Numbered from the stretch's first letter, positions 44,738 through 58,729 are shown. The stretch: DNA of 64,000 bases from Tigriopus japonicus (GCA_010645155.1 CM021322.1:569141-633140); one strand, 5' to 3'. A program made the numbers and translations. Notes: a model not told the origin generated them from the sequence alone.

Positions 44738-47700
44738 ATGGCGGGTGAGCAAAATCGCCCGAATCCGCGCCTCTTTTGGGTTCCTAGAGCTTGGATTTGG
44801 ACTCATCGTTTTCCCTTTTCGTTGCAGATATCTATTTCTATCAGGAGGATGAGAACGAAGAAAATCACGAAGAGGACGATGCCAATAACGAAATATCGGG
44901 TGAGGCCCATGGGATGATTTGGTTCTTAGTCGGCTTGCCATGCGAATGTATTGGGTTCTTTCAGAGCCATAAATTTACATTTTCTCGAGTTGATTTGAAT
45001 TTATAAAAGGGACCGCTTCTTGAAGGAGAAGGACGTGACAAGGCCAATGTCGGTCAGCTAAGGATGATATAACCCGAGATTTTTTCTCCATGCTGATGCC
45101 TGTTGATAAATTGCTAGCCATGTGTTTGTTGGAGAGTATTGATCAGCTCCATGCCGTATTTTTTTTAAACTCGTTGTTCATTGATTTCTCTTAACCTCGA
45201 TCCTAAGTGATTTCATAGATGTTTATAAAACATGGGTTTTGGCAAGTTATAAAAACAGTTGATGTCTTGCTTTACAGCTGTGACCATTCCGAGAGATCTC
45301 TCTGGCACTGTGGATCCGGCGACTCACGTTCAAAAGCTTGAAAAATATGCACAGTCAGAAAATATCTTTAACAGGTAAGTTCAGTCTTTGACAAAATGAG
45401 ATGGAATGATTTGTACGTCCACATTCAAATCTTAGCGTAATATGCTTCATCGCAAATTGAATGCAAACTCAAATTGAGGCAAAACGAAGTTAGTCGATTG
45501 AAATTTAATGCGGTATTCGAAGGGTTGTCGTTAATAAGGGTCGCAAACCAAACTTATTTAATTTAGATGCAATGAGTTTATGATTGTCTTGACCTAAAAC
45601 AAAAGTTGGAGAAAACAGGTTTAGCGACAAAAGTTACAGAATAATAGAAATTGATTGACTCGTAAAACTGAATTTTTATTTGGTTACAATTTCTCCATCA
45701 AACAAACGCTCGCTTTATACTAGGAAACACAACTTTGATCGCACTTTAACGGCAAATATTGTTGGTAAAGAGTAGAAAAATGAACCACAGAGTAATTGAG
45801 TCATCTCGTGTTGTCTAAGTTTACAGAACGCCATTTCATCTGGCAACTTAATCTAGCAATACTTAGTTACTTACGACAAAAAAGCGTCGTTGGTGTTAAA
45901 GTTGACTTTCTTAAGGTCTCTTTCTTTGCTCAATTATTGGTGCTATTATTCACCTCAGGGGTCGGCAACCACTTTTGGGTCAAGGTCCACCAAATTTGAT
46001 CACGTTTTGTCAGGGGCCCACCAAACAGACGTTGGTAGGTCCAAGGAAACACAAATTAACTGTCAAAGTGCTTTGGGCACACGAGTACGATACTATGGAT
46101 GGCTCACGGACCCACTATTTTGGACTTACCTCATAGCTCTTAGTCAGGCCCACTGGTTTCCGACCTCTGAATTAGCCGATCCATAACGATTTTCTCTATG
46201 GTAGAGCCCAATTTCATGAAAATGGGATTGAACTGTTCAATAAGTACAGTATGTCCCATAAAAAATGCGAAAGTTTTCAAGATTTATTTTAGGGCAGCTT
46301 TAATCATTATTTTTACTGTTTTAGGCCTTGTGTGTAATCGTTTGACTGTATACTTTGCTATGATGTAAATAAAATAGTGGGTTGTGAGTAAGAAATTTAA
46401 GAAAAATGGATGTAAAGGAGGGTGTGACTGGTTTGCTGCGCGCCCATACACCCGTATAACTAATTGCAACGATTGTGGTATCCCACGTGGCTACCGTTTC
46501 ATATATCCAACGTTCACTCTTTGATGGAATACGTCCACGGAAGCCAGAAAAAGGTCGTCCACGGTCTGCTTGCCTACCAACGGTCATCAGATTAGTGAAA
46601 TAGAAAATGAGGCAAAATCCTATTAAATCGATCCAAAAAGTGACAAAGAAAGCCAATATTTAAAAAACCACTATGCAACAGTTGCACTTGACCAACAGTT
46701 CAAGTCATTTTTGACCAATGTCGACAGAGTAGTTTACGAAATATCGGCTTCCTTGGCCAATTTCCGGATTGATCTCAAATGCGGGATTTTGCCTCATTCT
46801 GTCCCACCGGTCTGATGGCCTTGGGTGCAAGAGCAGACCGTGGATGGCCACTTCCCGACCTCCTTGGACATGGTCCATCAAGGAGTAAATGGTAGCCAGG
46901 TGGCATCCCACAATCTTTGTTTGATTTTGTTTTACGAGTTTTTGGGCAAACAACAAAACAGTCTCAACCTCCTTTCATATATTTATCTCATATTTTTAAA
47001 TGGGAAACCACTTTTTTGTTCACATCATCTCAGAATAAATAGTCAAATGATGACACACAAGTATTAAGACAGCAAAAATAATGCTATCCAAAAATTATTC
47101 TTAAAAGTTTCGCATTTTTTATGTTTTTTTGAATATATTTCATAACATAGCATGTGTTTTCGGACATGTGTCGCAAATAAGTATTCTTTTTTAATTTTAA
47201 GGTAGCGTCTTTGAGAGTAATTTCTTCTCATTTACACAAGATAATTCCAAGCGTAATACACAACTAACAAACAATAAGCGATATATTTTCCTCCGGTCAA
47301 CGTAAACAGAGTTTTCATCTTAATATGATCGGAAAAGTAGCCATAACTTTCCATTACGATGGATGGATCAATGTCAGGACAAATTGAAGAGACATCAAAA
47401 ACACAACAGGCCCCATACTAGTTTCTTGCGTGGTAAATCTCAAAAATAGATGTGATGAAATGACTACTAGTCAATCATTCACATCTGCATAGGTTATTGT
47501 TCATAACTTCTGAAGACCCTAAACAGGGAAAAAGTTGTCTTGAGTTAGGCGTTACTTGGTTATCAAAGTTCAGCTATATTGCCGCCAGAAACGTTAAATA
47601 AATAGTCCTACTCGAGGATTGAACGATAAATGTTAAAAATTCAGTCTTAACGGGATCTCAATTTTCAAATCTTTCATGTCCTTTGTTCCATTCCATGTTC

Positions 47701-50700
47701 ATGTCCATGTTCATGAAGCATATGCTGAATTAGAAAAGAATCATGTTTAGAAGAAATTTGATTTTGATTATCCTGGTTTCCTTACATTTTGTAGAGGGCA
47801 CTCAAACTCACTCAAAAATGTCAAAAACAAAGTTTTTTATTGCACACCTGAATGTCAACCAGAGCTTGTCAGGTGCATGTGTTTGCATTGGTCAAGTTAT
47901 ACCTAGTGATCGATGGTTCAGTTTCATTAAGATTGACGTGTTTAACCCCTGGCCAAATGTAAGAAGCATATGTTCATCTTGAATGAATGGTCTATAGTTT
48001 TACCTAATCGAAAACCACAAGTTCTTACTAAGACTTCGGCCGTTTCGAATACTTTCTGATTGCCCATCTAGTATGGGACAATCATCACCAACCAGAATGA
48101 GGGCAAAAGTGAAAAGGATCAGAGCAATCAAACCCAATAGATTATAACATTACTGCAAGGTTTGTAGAGATAAAACTGCCGTTTCAGGCCCAAAGTTGCA
48201 GTTTTTTAGCCCTAAAGTTGCAATATTTTTTGTTAAAAGTTGCATTTAATTCCCCGAAAGTTGTTAAAAAGTTGCCAAAAAGCAAAAAATTATGAACTTA
48301 ACCTCTGACTTCTCTAAGAACACAGTTCTGCTCTACACAAATAATTCTAGAATTATAAAAGTTACGAGAAAATGCCAAGAGTTTTTTTGCAAGAATATCG
48401 AAAAGTTGCTTAATTCGGCTAAAATGGTCCAAAGTTGCAGTTTGGTGGAAGTTGCATTTTGCAACTTTGTCCGAGCCCTACTGATTAGTGAGAATAAAAA
48501 TACAACTTGTGATCGTAACTAGGGATTAAAACAAAACAACCATCCTGTAAATATCTTAGAATGCTAAAATTTCCTGTCTAAGGATCAAAGGATATGGAAA
48601 GAGGGCAAGCAGAAATGAAACTTTAGGAGCAGGAAAAGGAATGAGAAGAGATGGAGAAGAGTAGAATGAGGCACCCAAAGACAATCTTTGAGACCCACAG
48701 CTTTGCGAGCCGAGCCTGGAAAACGACGGTACCGAATGTGGGAGTGTCGTCATTGCCAGCCAAACAGGGTAGCGTGACGAGTTGTAGTTTATTGCTCCTC
48801 GTATGAGACCGGCGCACCCCCGAACGTAAGACCGTAAGAGTGCACAGACACACACTGACACACACAGTCCAAAGGAAAGGCGCACTTGGCGCGTTCTCCG
48901 CACTCTATCCATTTTCTCGCTTGCCGTTTGTTGGAATGCATTCCTGGCAGTTGTTCCAGGCGGAAGCTGAGACTTTAGTGGGACGTGGGCCTCTTTCCCT
49001 CTCTCTCTCTGTATTCCTTCTTTCTTCATTTTGGGCTGGACGGGCAGTTGATTTAAGGAAATTGAGATCAACTCCAAACTGAGAGAGCAAGACGAAAGAT
49101 GTGGAAAGAGAGGAGGGGGAAGAGGAGAGGGGAAGGCACACCGATCGACCAAAACGAAGAGGAGAAAGAAAGAAAGAGAGAAGTTTAAGACACAAGCCAG
49201 CGACGAATGATGCTGCTTGTTGAACATAGCAGATCAGTCAAGATGTTTTGGGTTGTTTTCCCGTGCTCCTTGTGAAAAGCGCGACCTTTGTGCTTGAATA
49301 TTCAAGTTTCGTGATTGAGTGCTTGCTCCAATGTTGAGTTTCATTGACCTTTGGTGGTTGTTCAGGATTAGTTAAAGACTACATCAACGACTGTGCATGA
49401 TCCAATTTAGAGCAGGCATGAGTCTGAGTTTTGAAATGAAAGAAAGTGAGTGGGGTTCAGGAGTGCTCCGTCCCATGTTGAGGAAATCTGCAAAAGCGGC
49501 CGTGCCATTTAGGCTGATTACCATGAGGAAGTACAAAAATGAACCTCATATCATTGCAAGTCAATTTTCTGAAGGTAATCTCCAAACCGCTTTTATCGTG
49601 ATTGTTTAGTTGTCGGACAGGAATGTCGTTCTCCTCTTTTCTCCGATGAATGCATGAAAGGCTTACTTTTAGTAAGCTGACGTGAGCATCTTCCTAGAAA
49701 TTTGAGGCATCCTCATACAAATACCGCGTATCCTTCATTCATATGATGGATTGTCCAAGTGTGCATGAAACATTTATGAACAATGGATAGGTTTTTTGAC
49801 TTTATCGACATGCTTAAGCAACACAAGGACCCTGCTATTCACGTTTCTACATAGAGCGTTAATTGGTTGGCATGGTATTGGCTTCAAAAGTTGCCCTCAG
49901 GAGAGAAGCTATCGGTATCAATTCCTTCCATCGTTGTTTATGACAATCTAGTATTGGAGTCCACCAGAAACGTGGCCATGGGAATGGGCATAATGATAAT
50001 GGTTGAGCTCTCGGGATTGTCATTGCTTTGCAGCTCATCGACGGGTCAGGTATTTATTGGCCTCGCCAGACATGATCGTAGGAGAACATAATTCAAAGAT
50101 TTGCGTCTTTAGATTTATGCTGTTGATCCTGAAGAGCTCGTATTATGCCGCTAAATTCATTGATTCATTCAATATATAGTTGACAAGGTTTAAAGTTTCC
50201 AATTTTGATGGCTTGTACAATAAGTCAATCCGCCACTACACATCTATGGGAAATCATACAATCTTTGTCGTTGAAGCCTAGTCGAGCAATAAGCAAGTCA
50301 AACTGTCGTCTTGCCTTATCTTGATTTCACATCTTCAAGAGAGTCCCAGCGCATTTAGAAAAGGCACTTTACGTACACAACAAATCTCAAGATATTTAGA
50401 TTAGTGGAAAAAGATGAAACTTCTTGTAATGACTTTGACTACCTGTCTGTAGCATCTTTTTGCGTATCTGAAAATGAAGTTTGTGGAGCTCCAAAGCAAT
50501 AGTTGAAAGCTGAGTATTATAGATGATCTGTCGGATGAAAGTTCTAAAGGTTGTAATTCAACTATTTTACACACCTTTGTCTTCTAAGTGAGAAGCCTTT
50601 CAAAATAGCATTATTTTACATCTAAAAATGATTGTGGAGATTTCCAGTCTTATCTTGAAGAAAATTGCGCCAATATGAACCGATTTCCAGTACAAAAAAG

Positions 50701-53700
50701 ATCTTAAACTGGTATTAGGAATATTTGAATTTCAATTCAAGGTTCGATTTCTTCCTCGAATCTGGTTAAATCAGCATTGAATTTTCAAGATTCACCATTG
50801 GTTTCAATTCTACTTTCAATCCTTCCAATCTTTTTCACGCGCTTCTTAGTTGCGGCTAAAATTCACGATAAATTCAATATCTGATTCTTACTGGGGAACT
50901 TTCGTCTTTATTCGCCATTCTTAAAAACAGCCTTTTTGACCGTGCCCCGAAAAATTTGCATGTGTTAGCTTACAAATGTACCTTGCGTCAGAAAAGGTTT
51001 GATTTTTACCATTCGCGCTCCCCGTTAAACCAATCTTGCTCCATAGGATACTAAGGATTTTGGAGATGGGGGCTTGCCTTTCGAATATTTAATTCTGGGC
51101 CACGAAAGGGGTCAATGATCTCAATGTTATGGACATCTTGAACGCAAATGTACGTTTTTTTAAATAGGACTCAAAAAACAGTAGCCAAAAGCATAGATGC
51201 TGCACTTTAGACCCTTGTATCCATGTTACGTTGTAACTATATATATTCCAGGGTGATGCAAATTTCCCTCGTTAGCACTTTGTCGGCAGATGGCAGCTAA
51301 AGCGTCATTGCATACTTTCTATTTTCCTGCGGGTGGAGACCGCTAAGACCTATGATCATAGTAGGGTAGCAGCTCGGAACAGCGTCAGAGAGGGCGGCAT
51401 TGACTTCAAACTCTACTCTAAAGAGTTCGTCCTTCCATCTTTCCCCGGTCCTCGTCTCTAATGTTAAGTTGAGCTGAAGTTCTGTTGTGGATGTGATAGG
51501 TGACTGGGTGAGCTTGAGAGCAAAGCGCAAGTCGGCCGCTCCCGTTTGGACGGCTTTCAGCTCTTGTCGAACGGGCTTCCTAAGGTCTATTCGGTCTACT
51601 TCGTCTCCTCCCTGCTTCCTTCATACCCGCTAAGGTATCAGCCTGAGGAATGTATCGCTCCGACATCTCGGAGTTGTTGTCCCCTCTTTCTCCCTCTCCT
51701 TCTCTCCCTCCTTTTGCCTCTCGCCCGTCTCGCGGTCTTCCTTTTCTACGCCTACTTCGAAATGATGTTGGTGAACAGCACTCCTGGGTTGCTCGGGCGT
51801 CCGACGGGCCATCTTTAGGCCATGGGACAGCCGTTGGTATGAGGGTTGTATAAATTCTGGTCGCTCGAGTTGCCTCCTCTCCGTCATGGGCGACTGACCC
51901 TCAAGCTTCCTTTGGGCCTGTCTGAGGTTGGCGGCATTTTAGCGTGAGGGTATTCCTCCTCCAGGGCGCGCAACATCGGTGGACTTCTCGGGGTGTTTTG
52001 GCACCAGGCCAGCGATGAGACTTGAACGAACGAACGGCCCCTGTGACTGGGCTACACAAAAGTTTTAGGGACCAGACGGGGGTTAAGCAGTCCGCAAGAG
52101 CGTTGTCGCAGTCCCCTTTTTTCTTGATCTTGGAACAAGCACTACTACTTTTACTACAAGTTGTGCTACTAGTAGGACCAGTACTGGAAGTAGGGCTACT
52201 ACTTCTACTAGTATTACTGCTACTAACAGCAGTAGAAATGCTGCTACTACTACAACAAGAAGAAGCAGCGCTAATACTACTACCACTACTACTTCTACTA
52301 CTACTACTACTACTATTACTATTACTACTACTACTGCAACACCGCCAGGAGAATTGGTAGCAGTCTCAGTGGCTTTGGCGTTAGAAGCAGTTATCCGACG
52401 CTCAGAATTACGACGACTACGAAGTCTTTTTCAAGCTAAGAGGGCTGCAGTGTTCATTTGGGCGAGACTCAACATCCACAAAATTGTTGTCTCGCCATGA
52501 TTTGAATGGAATTGTGTTGCTTTGAAATCTTTCGTGACCCAGATATTGTTTTCATGAGCATATTGTGGCCCATTGCCTTGAATTAGCATTCTCTTGAGTG
52601 ACAAAAGCCAAGCTAATCCGACTTGTGGCTGTGAGGTCCATAAGCAACGCCTCTTTGACGAGAAACAAATGCTCCGTGCTCCTATTGTGTTCTTTTCTGG
52701 AGGTTCAAGAGCATCCAAACCAGTCCACGAGCCAATTTGGAAAAGTAAATGCTCTCCATGGAATATTTTTTGCGTTAAAAGTGGTGCGTCAAGGAGTGAA
52801 TAGTGAAATGGGATTAGTTTTGTACGTGGTTGCCCCATGTTCAGTTAAGAAGAAAGGTGGCAAGTGCTTGATCGATATTAGTGCTGGTTTTCTTCAATAA
52901 CTTTTGTGCCAAAACATAAGAGAATTTGTAAGAGTGTGAAAAGTACTCCCAGTGCAAGTAACTCCAAGATATGAGCCTCCTCTCCTTCGGTTGTCTCTCT
53001 TCTCATTCCTGGATGTGGAGAGAATTCCTTGTGTGTGAACCAGAAAGCGCCATCTCCATTAGTTGTTCAGTACCTAGCTCGACGACCATGTCGTCGACGA
53101 CGAGCACGACCACTTCTGGTACCATTGCCACAACTCCTTTTTCTTTAGGAGGGGCAGATTCTGCTGCTCTTTCTTCTCGGACTGCTACTGCAATTGCCTT
53201 TCCTGTCTTGTTCTTCATCCATTCTGCCTTCCTCGTAACTGGATGGAAAGGAAAGACAAAGTGGAAAAGGGGGCTAGGGTGAAGCTAAACGGAAAGACGA
53301 GAGGAGGATGAAGAAGAACACGAAAAAGAAGCAGAATAAGAATGGAAAACTTGGGCTTTCATCAGCATGATGTGGCTGAAAATTAAGAAAGCGAAACCTT
53401 CTTCGGTCTCGCACGAGAAGCGATGAATATGCCAAAACATTTTTGATATTCAGGTAAAATATGAAAGAACCGCAATGTTTACCATTTGGAATGATCAATT
53501 TGGATTCCCAACGGTTTTTCTGTCTCTTGTTAGAGTAAAATGGGAGTCGATTCTTGGAAACTGGGCGCCACAAAATTGTTCTGTTGCCAGAGAAGCAGCT
53601 TTTGAATACACAAATTTTAACTTACTTTGCGCAGCAAGACGTGGCTGCGCCAGCTTTCCAAATGTCAATGCGTCAATTTGTTACGTAATTTGAATCAATG

Positions 53701-56700
53701 AACCCTCTTCTACGAATTTAGGCCAAACGTTATCTAACGGAGAAAAGAACCGATTGTCAACAGACATAAATTTGCGTATTTCCTTCATGGTAACTAACCC
53801 CCATTTGGTAGATGAATATCTTGAGCGCTCCATCGACATCAAATATGATTGAAGGAAGCACAATTATCATATTATTGTCTTCTTTTCAGACAAATTGTGG
53901 CGCGCATGGTTTTGGAGACCTTGCGATTTGTGGCAGACTACATGGACGAGGTTGATGCTGTTCTTCAGGTCATGAATGGATTGGCCAATGATCCCGAATC
54001 GTCGGTACGAGCCGAACTCATGGAACAAATACCTCATATTGCCATGTTTTGTCGAGAGTCAAAGCCAAACCTCAGTCATGTGGTCCCAAAACTCCTTTTA
54101 CCCATAGTAGTCAATTTCCTCAGGGATAACAGCGAGCAAGCTCGAAAGACGTCTCAGGCTGCACTACTGGTTCTATTGGAACAAGGGCTTGTGGAACGGA
54201 GCCATGTCGAGGAACAAGTGTGCCCCGTTATCCTCGATCTCACCGACAACGAATCCCTTGACAACTTAAGAACAGAAGCTGTTGCGGTAAGTTAGATTCT
54301 CATCACTTCCATTATGTCCTTGTTAGATTTTTTGTAAAGTGGCCAAGCATTGACCGAATGAAAGACATGGGTAGTGAGATGTTCGCTCTTGCTCTACATC
54401 TCATTACGATGTCTTCCGCCCGGTTGGTGCCTTACTTCGTCTTTTCCTCCAAAGAGCAACCTACATAAGTGCAAATTTGTCACAAGCTTTACCAATCCAT
54501 TCGGACGACCTCTTGCCATCAAAGCTGGAAGGTCATAGCTTGTTGTACTCCCATTGTGTGGAGAGACAACGTGGTATTTACATTGCTATCACAGCCAGCA
54601 TTGATGAGCAAGAGACGATGTCACAAAGTCCATCAATAATGGAGAATCCCGAGAATGAATCAGTGCCACCAATAATAACTTGAGCGAGTGGAGGCGTTAA
54701 ATTGGGTGGGGTGTGCCGAGAGGCTTTGGTTTCATATCACAGCCAATTTGACGCATTCCAAACTCTCACCAAAAAGTCATGCAATCCTCTTCAAGCAAGA
54801 TAAGAATGGGTTGTCTTAAGAACACGGTGGAAGCTGTGCCCAATGATTCAAAATTTCCCTCTCGAAGTGGTTGGGATTATGTGTCATTGGTATCATATCA
54901 CAGCCAGCTTTGATGAGCGGAAATGTGGATCCCTAGACCGACGCAGCAGGTGGGGTGTAGGAATGCAATTCCGTTGCATTTCAGTTGACGGTAGGTGTTG
55001 CACAAGAGTTTTCGTGTTGCCGCAACTAAGAACTTCAATGATTGAAAACCAGCAAGTCAAATTACTCCGTCAAGGTCTAATAATGTTAGGGTTTTCCCTT
55101 GAGCTTGTACTTAATAGTGGGCTGATATTAGGCCAAGGTAAAGCAGATGCATAAGAAGGGTCTTCTTCATTTCCTCTGTTGAGCGGATTGCTCGATAGAA
55201 ATGAAGATTGGAGTACAGAATGGCAAATGCTTGTTTGTATGAAGGAAGCAACGGACCTCTTGAGTTTCGTCCAGAGGATGGGGTCATTGCACTCTAGCAA
55301 GCAAAGCTGAGGCGACGGAATCGGCAGCTATGATTCTAGCTTCTCAAGCAGACGGACGAGGCTCCTGTAGAGAAGAGATCCAATGAGATCATTGGCTTCG
55401 CCATCGCCGTTTTTCTTGTTCGAGACTAGCACACATAAATGCGCAAACGCGCTCTTTCTCCAAATCAGGTAGTTGGGATTTTGGAAACCCTAGCACGCTC
55501 AATCCCATGCCGACCGTTGTTCCCTTACTCCTCTAGTCTGGTTCTTGCGAGGAGACACGGGCATTGCAAAGAGAAGGAAGGAAAGAAAGGAAGGAAGGCA
55601 AAGAGCGGGGGGGAAAAAAGAAGCGGACCCTCGCCGTTTTGCAGCAACTTGCTTGTTTCCGTCTCAACACGGGAAACTACGGTTTTGGTCGATTGTAAGC
55701 ATCTGAGAAGTTCATAGAATGGCGGCAAAACCAATTCTCGAATGAAAGACTTTGACTCATGATTTATTTATGCTTGGTTAGCTAGCTTTGGGTGATAACA
55801 AAAAAATGAGTCGGCTTTGATCTTTCAGCTGCTTAGCAAAATAGCTCCTCTAATTGGTCGTGGGACAGTCAAGAATCTATTTTTGGATCGGTTTGCGTCC
55901 CTCTGTGTGGATCCTTTATTCCACGTAAGGAAAGTGTGCGCTTCAAACTTCGGAGACTTCGCTGCTGTCGTGGGCCCTGATGCCACAGAAAATGTCTTGG
56001 TAAGATTTTTGGTAACTTGAAGCACCCCCGCAATGAATATTCAATTTTAAATCTATATGTTTTAGCTGCCAAAGTTTTTCTATCTTTGTGAAGACGGAGT
56101 GTGGGGAGTTCGAAAGGCTTGCTCCGACGTGTTCATGTCTGTATCTTGCGAATGCTCGCCATCAACGAGACGAACAGAACTGGTGCCGATTTTTCTCAAC
56201 TTGCTTAGAGATCAATCCCGATGGGTCCGAATGGCTGCATATCAAGCTCTGGGCCCTTTCATTTCCACATTTGCTGATCCCTCTTTGACGGCGTTGCTTC
56301 AAAACGATAATGGAGAAATTTTGGTGACCGATCGTGAGAAGCTTTCCTTAAGACTGGACGAGCTCGAAATTGAACGAGCGAAAAAATCTGACGATAATGA
56401 AAATAATGACTGTAAGAAAATCGTGTTGAAAGATGAACTGAATTCGAGTCAATAACCTTTTTGGCGTTGTAACATAGGTGCGATCATGGATGAAAGTCCA
56501 GGAAATGGGCCCAATGACAGAGTAAATATGATTTATGGTGACGAGGATCAGAGTCCTGAAGAAAAAAGAGCCGGAGTTCCTCGAAATGTTCCTTCAACAA
56601 GTCTTAGTTCAACTGAGACAAGCTCCATTGATGAAGAGCAGAAATTCAACGACTTCTTGTATTGGCGAGACCCACCTGGTACTATTGATTTGGATAAAGA

Positions 56701-58565
56701 AGGTGCTAGTGGAACATCAACGACTGCAAGCGAGGAGCTGTCAAAGTTGAGCCTCGATTCCGAGAAAAAAGAAGATCGCCCAGCAGGTAAGGAAATTATA
56801 TTTTAAAATTATTTGGTGTTTGTGTGGCACGTCTCGGTGGCTAGGTAATGTGATACTGTTCCTCAAATGTAGCAAGACGCACGTAGTAATTTGCGACGGT
56901 CTTCCTTACAATTTAGGCTCTGAACCTACCCAAAATGAGGGCTCGTGGCAAAAATTGCCAATCATCACATTTCAGACTTTTGACGACTTGACTTCAGCTG
57001 AAGGTATTTCTACATACGATTTCGTATGTCGTTGCTGGTGCTGGAAAGACTATTTTCACTCGCTTTTCTCCATACCTTGCTGTATTGTCCGACAAGTGGA
57101 AGCTTTCATTTATCCTTGGGTCCTTGCGTATCCTTCTCGACTTAAAACTTTCCTTAATCTCGCGGGAATACTAATATCATCATTGGTTGTTTAATCGCAC
57201 AAATCATTGTTCATTGGTTTCATTTCATTGTTTTGGATTCCAGAAACTGGAGGACAAACACTGGAATTGTTTCGCCCTGTCTCAACAGACTCCTCGTCCT
57301 CCAATCAATCTACTTTCGATCCCAAATGGAATCAATCCTACGGCGAAGGAGAAGGCGTCAATCCTCAAGACTATCCGCCGGATCCTGCACTACCGAGAGA
57401 TCCACCCGCCACGATACAAAATATCGTTCCACAAGCGTTGATTGACCATTACGTGTCGATGATTGATCCTTCGAGGGCCCAAACCGTGGACACTGATATT
57501 TCACGGCATTGTGCATACTCGCTACCGGCTGTGGCTCTCACATTGGGACGATCTAATTGGCCGTTATTGCGACAAACCTATTGCTCTTTAGCCAGTGATA
57601 TGCAATGGAAAGTCAGACGAACTTTAGCCTCGTCAATTCACGAGATGGGAGTCATCCTCGGCCAAGAGATTGCAGCCACTGATCTCATTCCTATCTTCAA
57701 TGGTTTTCTCAAAGACTTGGACGAAGTTCGCATTGGGTTATTGAAGCATCTGGCGGATTTCCTCAAGTTACTGAACCCTGCGGATCGGGACGAGTACTTG
57801 AAGAAACTGGGTGACTTTCGAAAAATGGACAACGAGCGGAATTGGAGGTTCAGACAAGAGTTGACTTATCAGTTGGAAAAACTTACTCCTTGCTTTTCGG
57901 CTGCTCAAGTTCAAGAGTGGTTTACACCTTTGGCGTTTCGTCTTTGCACAGATCGAGTGGCTGCGGTGAGGTCAGGAGCCGCCGTTGTCATCGCAACGAT
58001 CGTCAAACACATACACGCATCGGACGACCCCTCACTCAACGTATTCGTCATTAATAAGATATTAATGGATTTGGCGCAACGCAAAGTATGGACGCTACGG
58101 CAGACATTTGTGAACGTGTGTTATGAAATCTATCGGGTCGGAGCTTATGACGCCAAGGAGTACCATTACAAGCTTATGCCTTATTTACTCGAGTTGTCAG
58201 ACGATAGAGTACCCAATGTGCGACTGGCTCTCTCGCGAACCTTGAGCATAATTGGCAAAGAATCGCCAGAGTATTTGAATCCGAACCCCCTATTTCTAAG
58301 TCATTGGCCCGAGATTCAAACAGTGGAGAAGAACTTCAAGAACGACTCTGACGTCGACGTCCGGTTCTTCCAGGGTGGGGCGGCCAAATACTATTCTTCA
58401 GAGCAAGTAGAAGGCGAAAATGCCGTTGAGCAATGGCCATCAGTAGAAGCCGTCGACAACGAAGAGCATTCGGACGATAACGGGGTAAGTTATTGTCAAA
58501 TATTGTTCGTACTACAACACTCGGCGAATTATCAATGTGCCAATTTTCTCCGTTTTCAGGCATAG
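44738..58565 (+). CDS. PPP4R1: Protein phosphatase 4 regulatory subunit 1
   Basis: HEAT-repeat scaffold of a PP4 holoenzyme. Exons 44738-44744, 44828-44899, 45278-45374, 53890-54286, 55829-55999, 56066-56411, 56478-56786, 56917-57003, 57244-58484, 58560-58565; 910 residues (human about 950). Family landmarks in order: LEKYAQSENIFNRQ, SSVRAELMEQIPHIA, LFHVRKVCASNFGD, GVWGVRKAC, SRWVRMAAYQALGPFISTFA, an acidic variable middle, IDPSRAQTVDTDISRHCAYS, SDMQWKVRRTLA, FNGFLKDLDEVRIG and NDRVPNVR-like DDRVPNVRLALSR. The first coding exon holds only ATGGCGG and the last adds one Ala and the stop; both are inferred from splice sites and phase. Intron 3 is 8.5 kb. A different leader exon cannot be excluded. 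Confidence 0.93.
45956..46169. mobile_element. Short hAT-like MITE, 214 bp
   Basis: Starts CAGGGGTCGGCAACC, a classic hAT terminus, and ends with the near-inverse GGTTTCCGACCTCTG. Flanks ATTCACCT and AATTAGCC are at best a decayed 8-bp duplication. No protein. Confidence 0.7.
46252..47125. mobile_element. Foldback element, about 0.87 kb
   Basis: CCCATAAAAAATGCGAAAG (46255) is inverted at 47106-47122 (TTTCGCATTTTTTATG). Inner matches: CTTGTGTGTAATCGTTTGACT (46326) versus AGTCAAATGATGACACACAAG (47041), and GTCCACGGTCTGCT (46556) versus AGCAGACCGTGGA (46831). A related solo arm is at 25890-26260. Confidence 0.78.
52200..52335. repeat. Triplet microsatellite (ACT/CTA)n
   Basis: Interrupted run of ACT, ATT and TTCT-type triplets, purest at 52288-52335. 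It explains the Leu-rich and Val-rich open frames on either strand here. Confidence 0.9.
54287..55828 (+). other. PPP4R1 intron 4 (1.5 kb)
   Basis: No coding element recognised. The phrase TATCACAGCCAGC-TTGATGAGC occurs twice (about 54588 and 54895) and a shortened form once (about 54735). A GGAA/GGAAG purine tract lies at 55566-55600. Confidence 0.6.
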
Positions 58566-58729
58566 ACCGGTTCACTGAGCATTCATTCAGAGGAAAAGTC
58601 GCATCCATAGAAATTATCAATTGCCGAAACATCCCATGGGTTTTACGCACTGACCACGACTCGCCGCATACAATTACAAACACACAAATTATATGAGAAA
58701 ATCGTGCTGCTGTTATTTTTTTATCTCTG

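Larger units (their letters stand above)
45375..53889 (+). other. PPP4R1 intron 3 (8.5 kb), repeat-rich
   Basis: By far the longest intron in the window. It contains a hAT-like MITE (45956-46169), a foldback (46252-47125), a stretch repeating AAAGTTGCA (about 48190-48470), pyrimidine-rich DNA (48970-49180 and 51650-51740) and a triplet microsatellite (52200-52335). I found no nested gene with a recognisable protein. Alternative promoters could lie here. Confidence 0.75.

Noticed and set aside
48556..49227. 223-codon minus-strand frame in PPP4R1 intron 3
   Set aside because: Low-complexity, from pyrimidine-rich DNA; no domain, no convincing splice sites or conserved motif.
52022..52360. Leu-rich 112-codon frame and Val-rich frame on the other strand
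   Set aside because: Both are translations of the ACT/CTA microsatellite.
52431..52838. 135-codon frame with a GNGPQYAHEN stretch that recalls Tc1-type transposases
   Set aside because: The catalytic surroundings do not align and no inverted ends were found; too weak to name.
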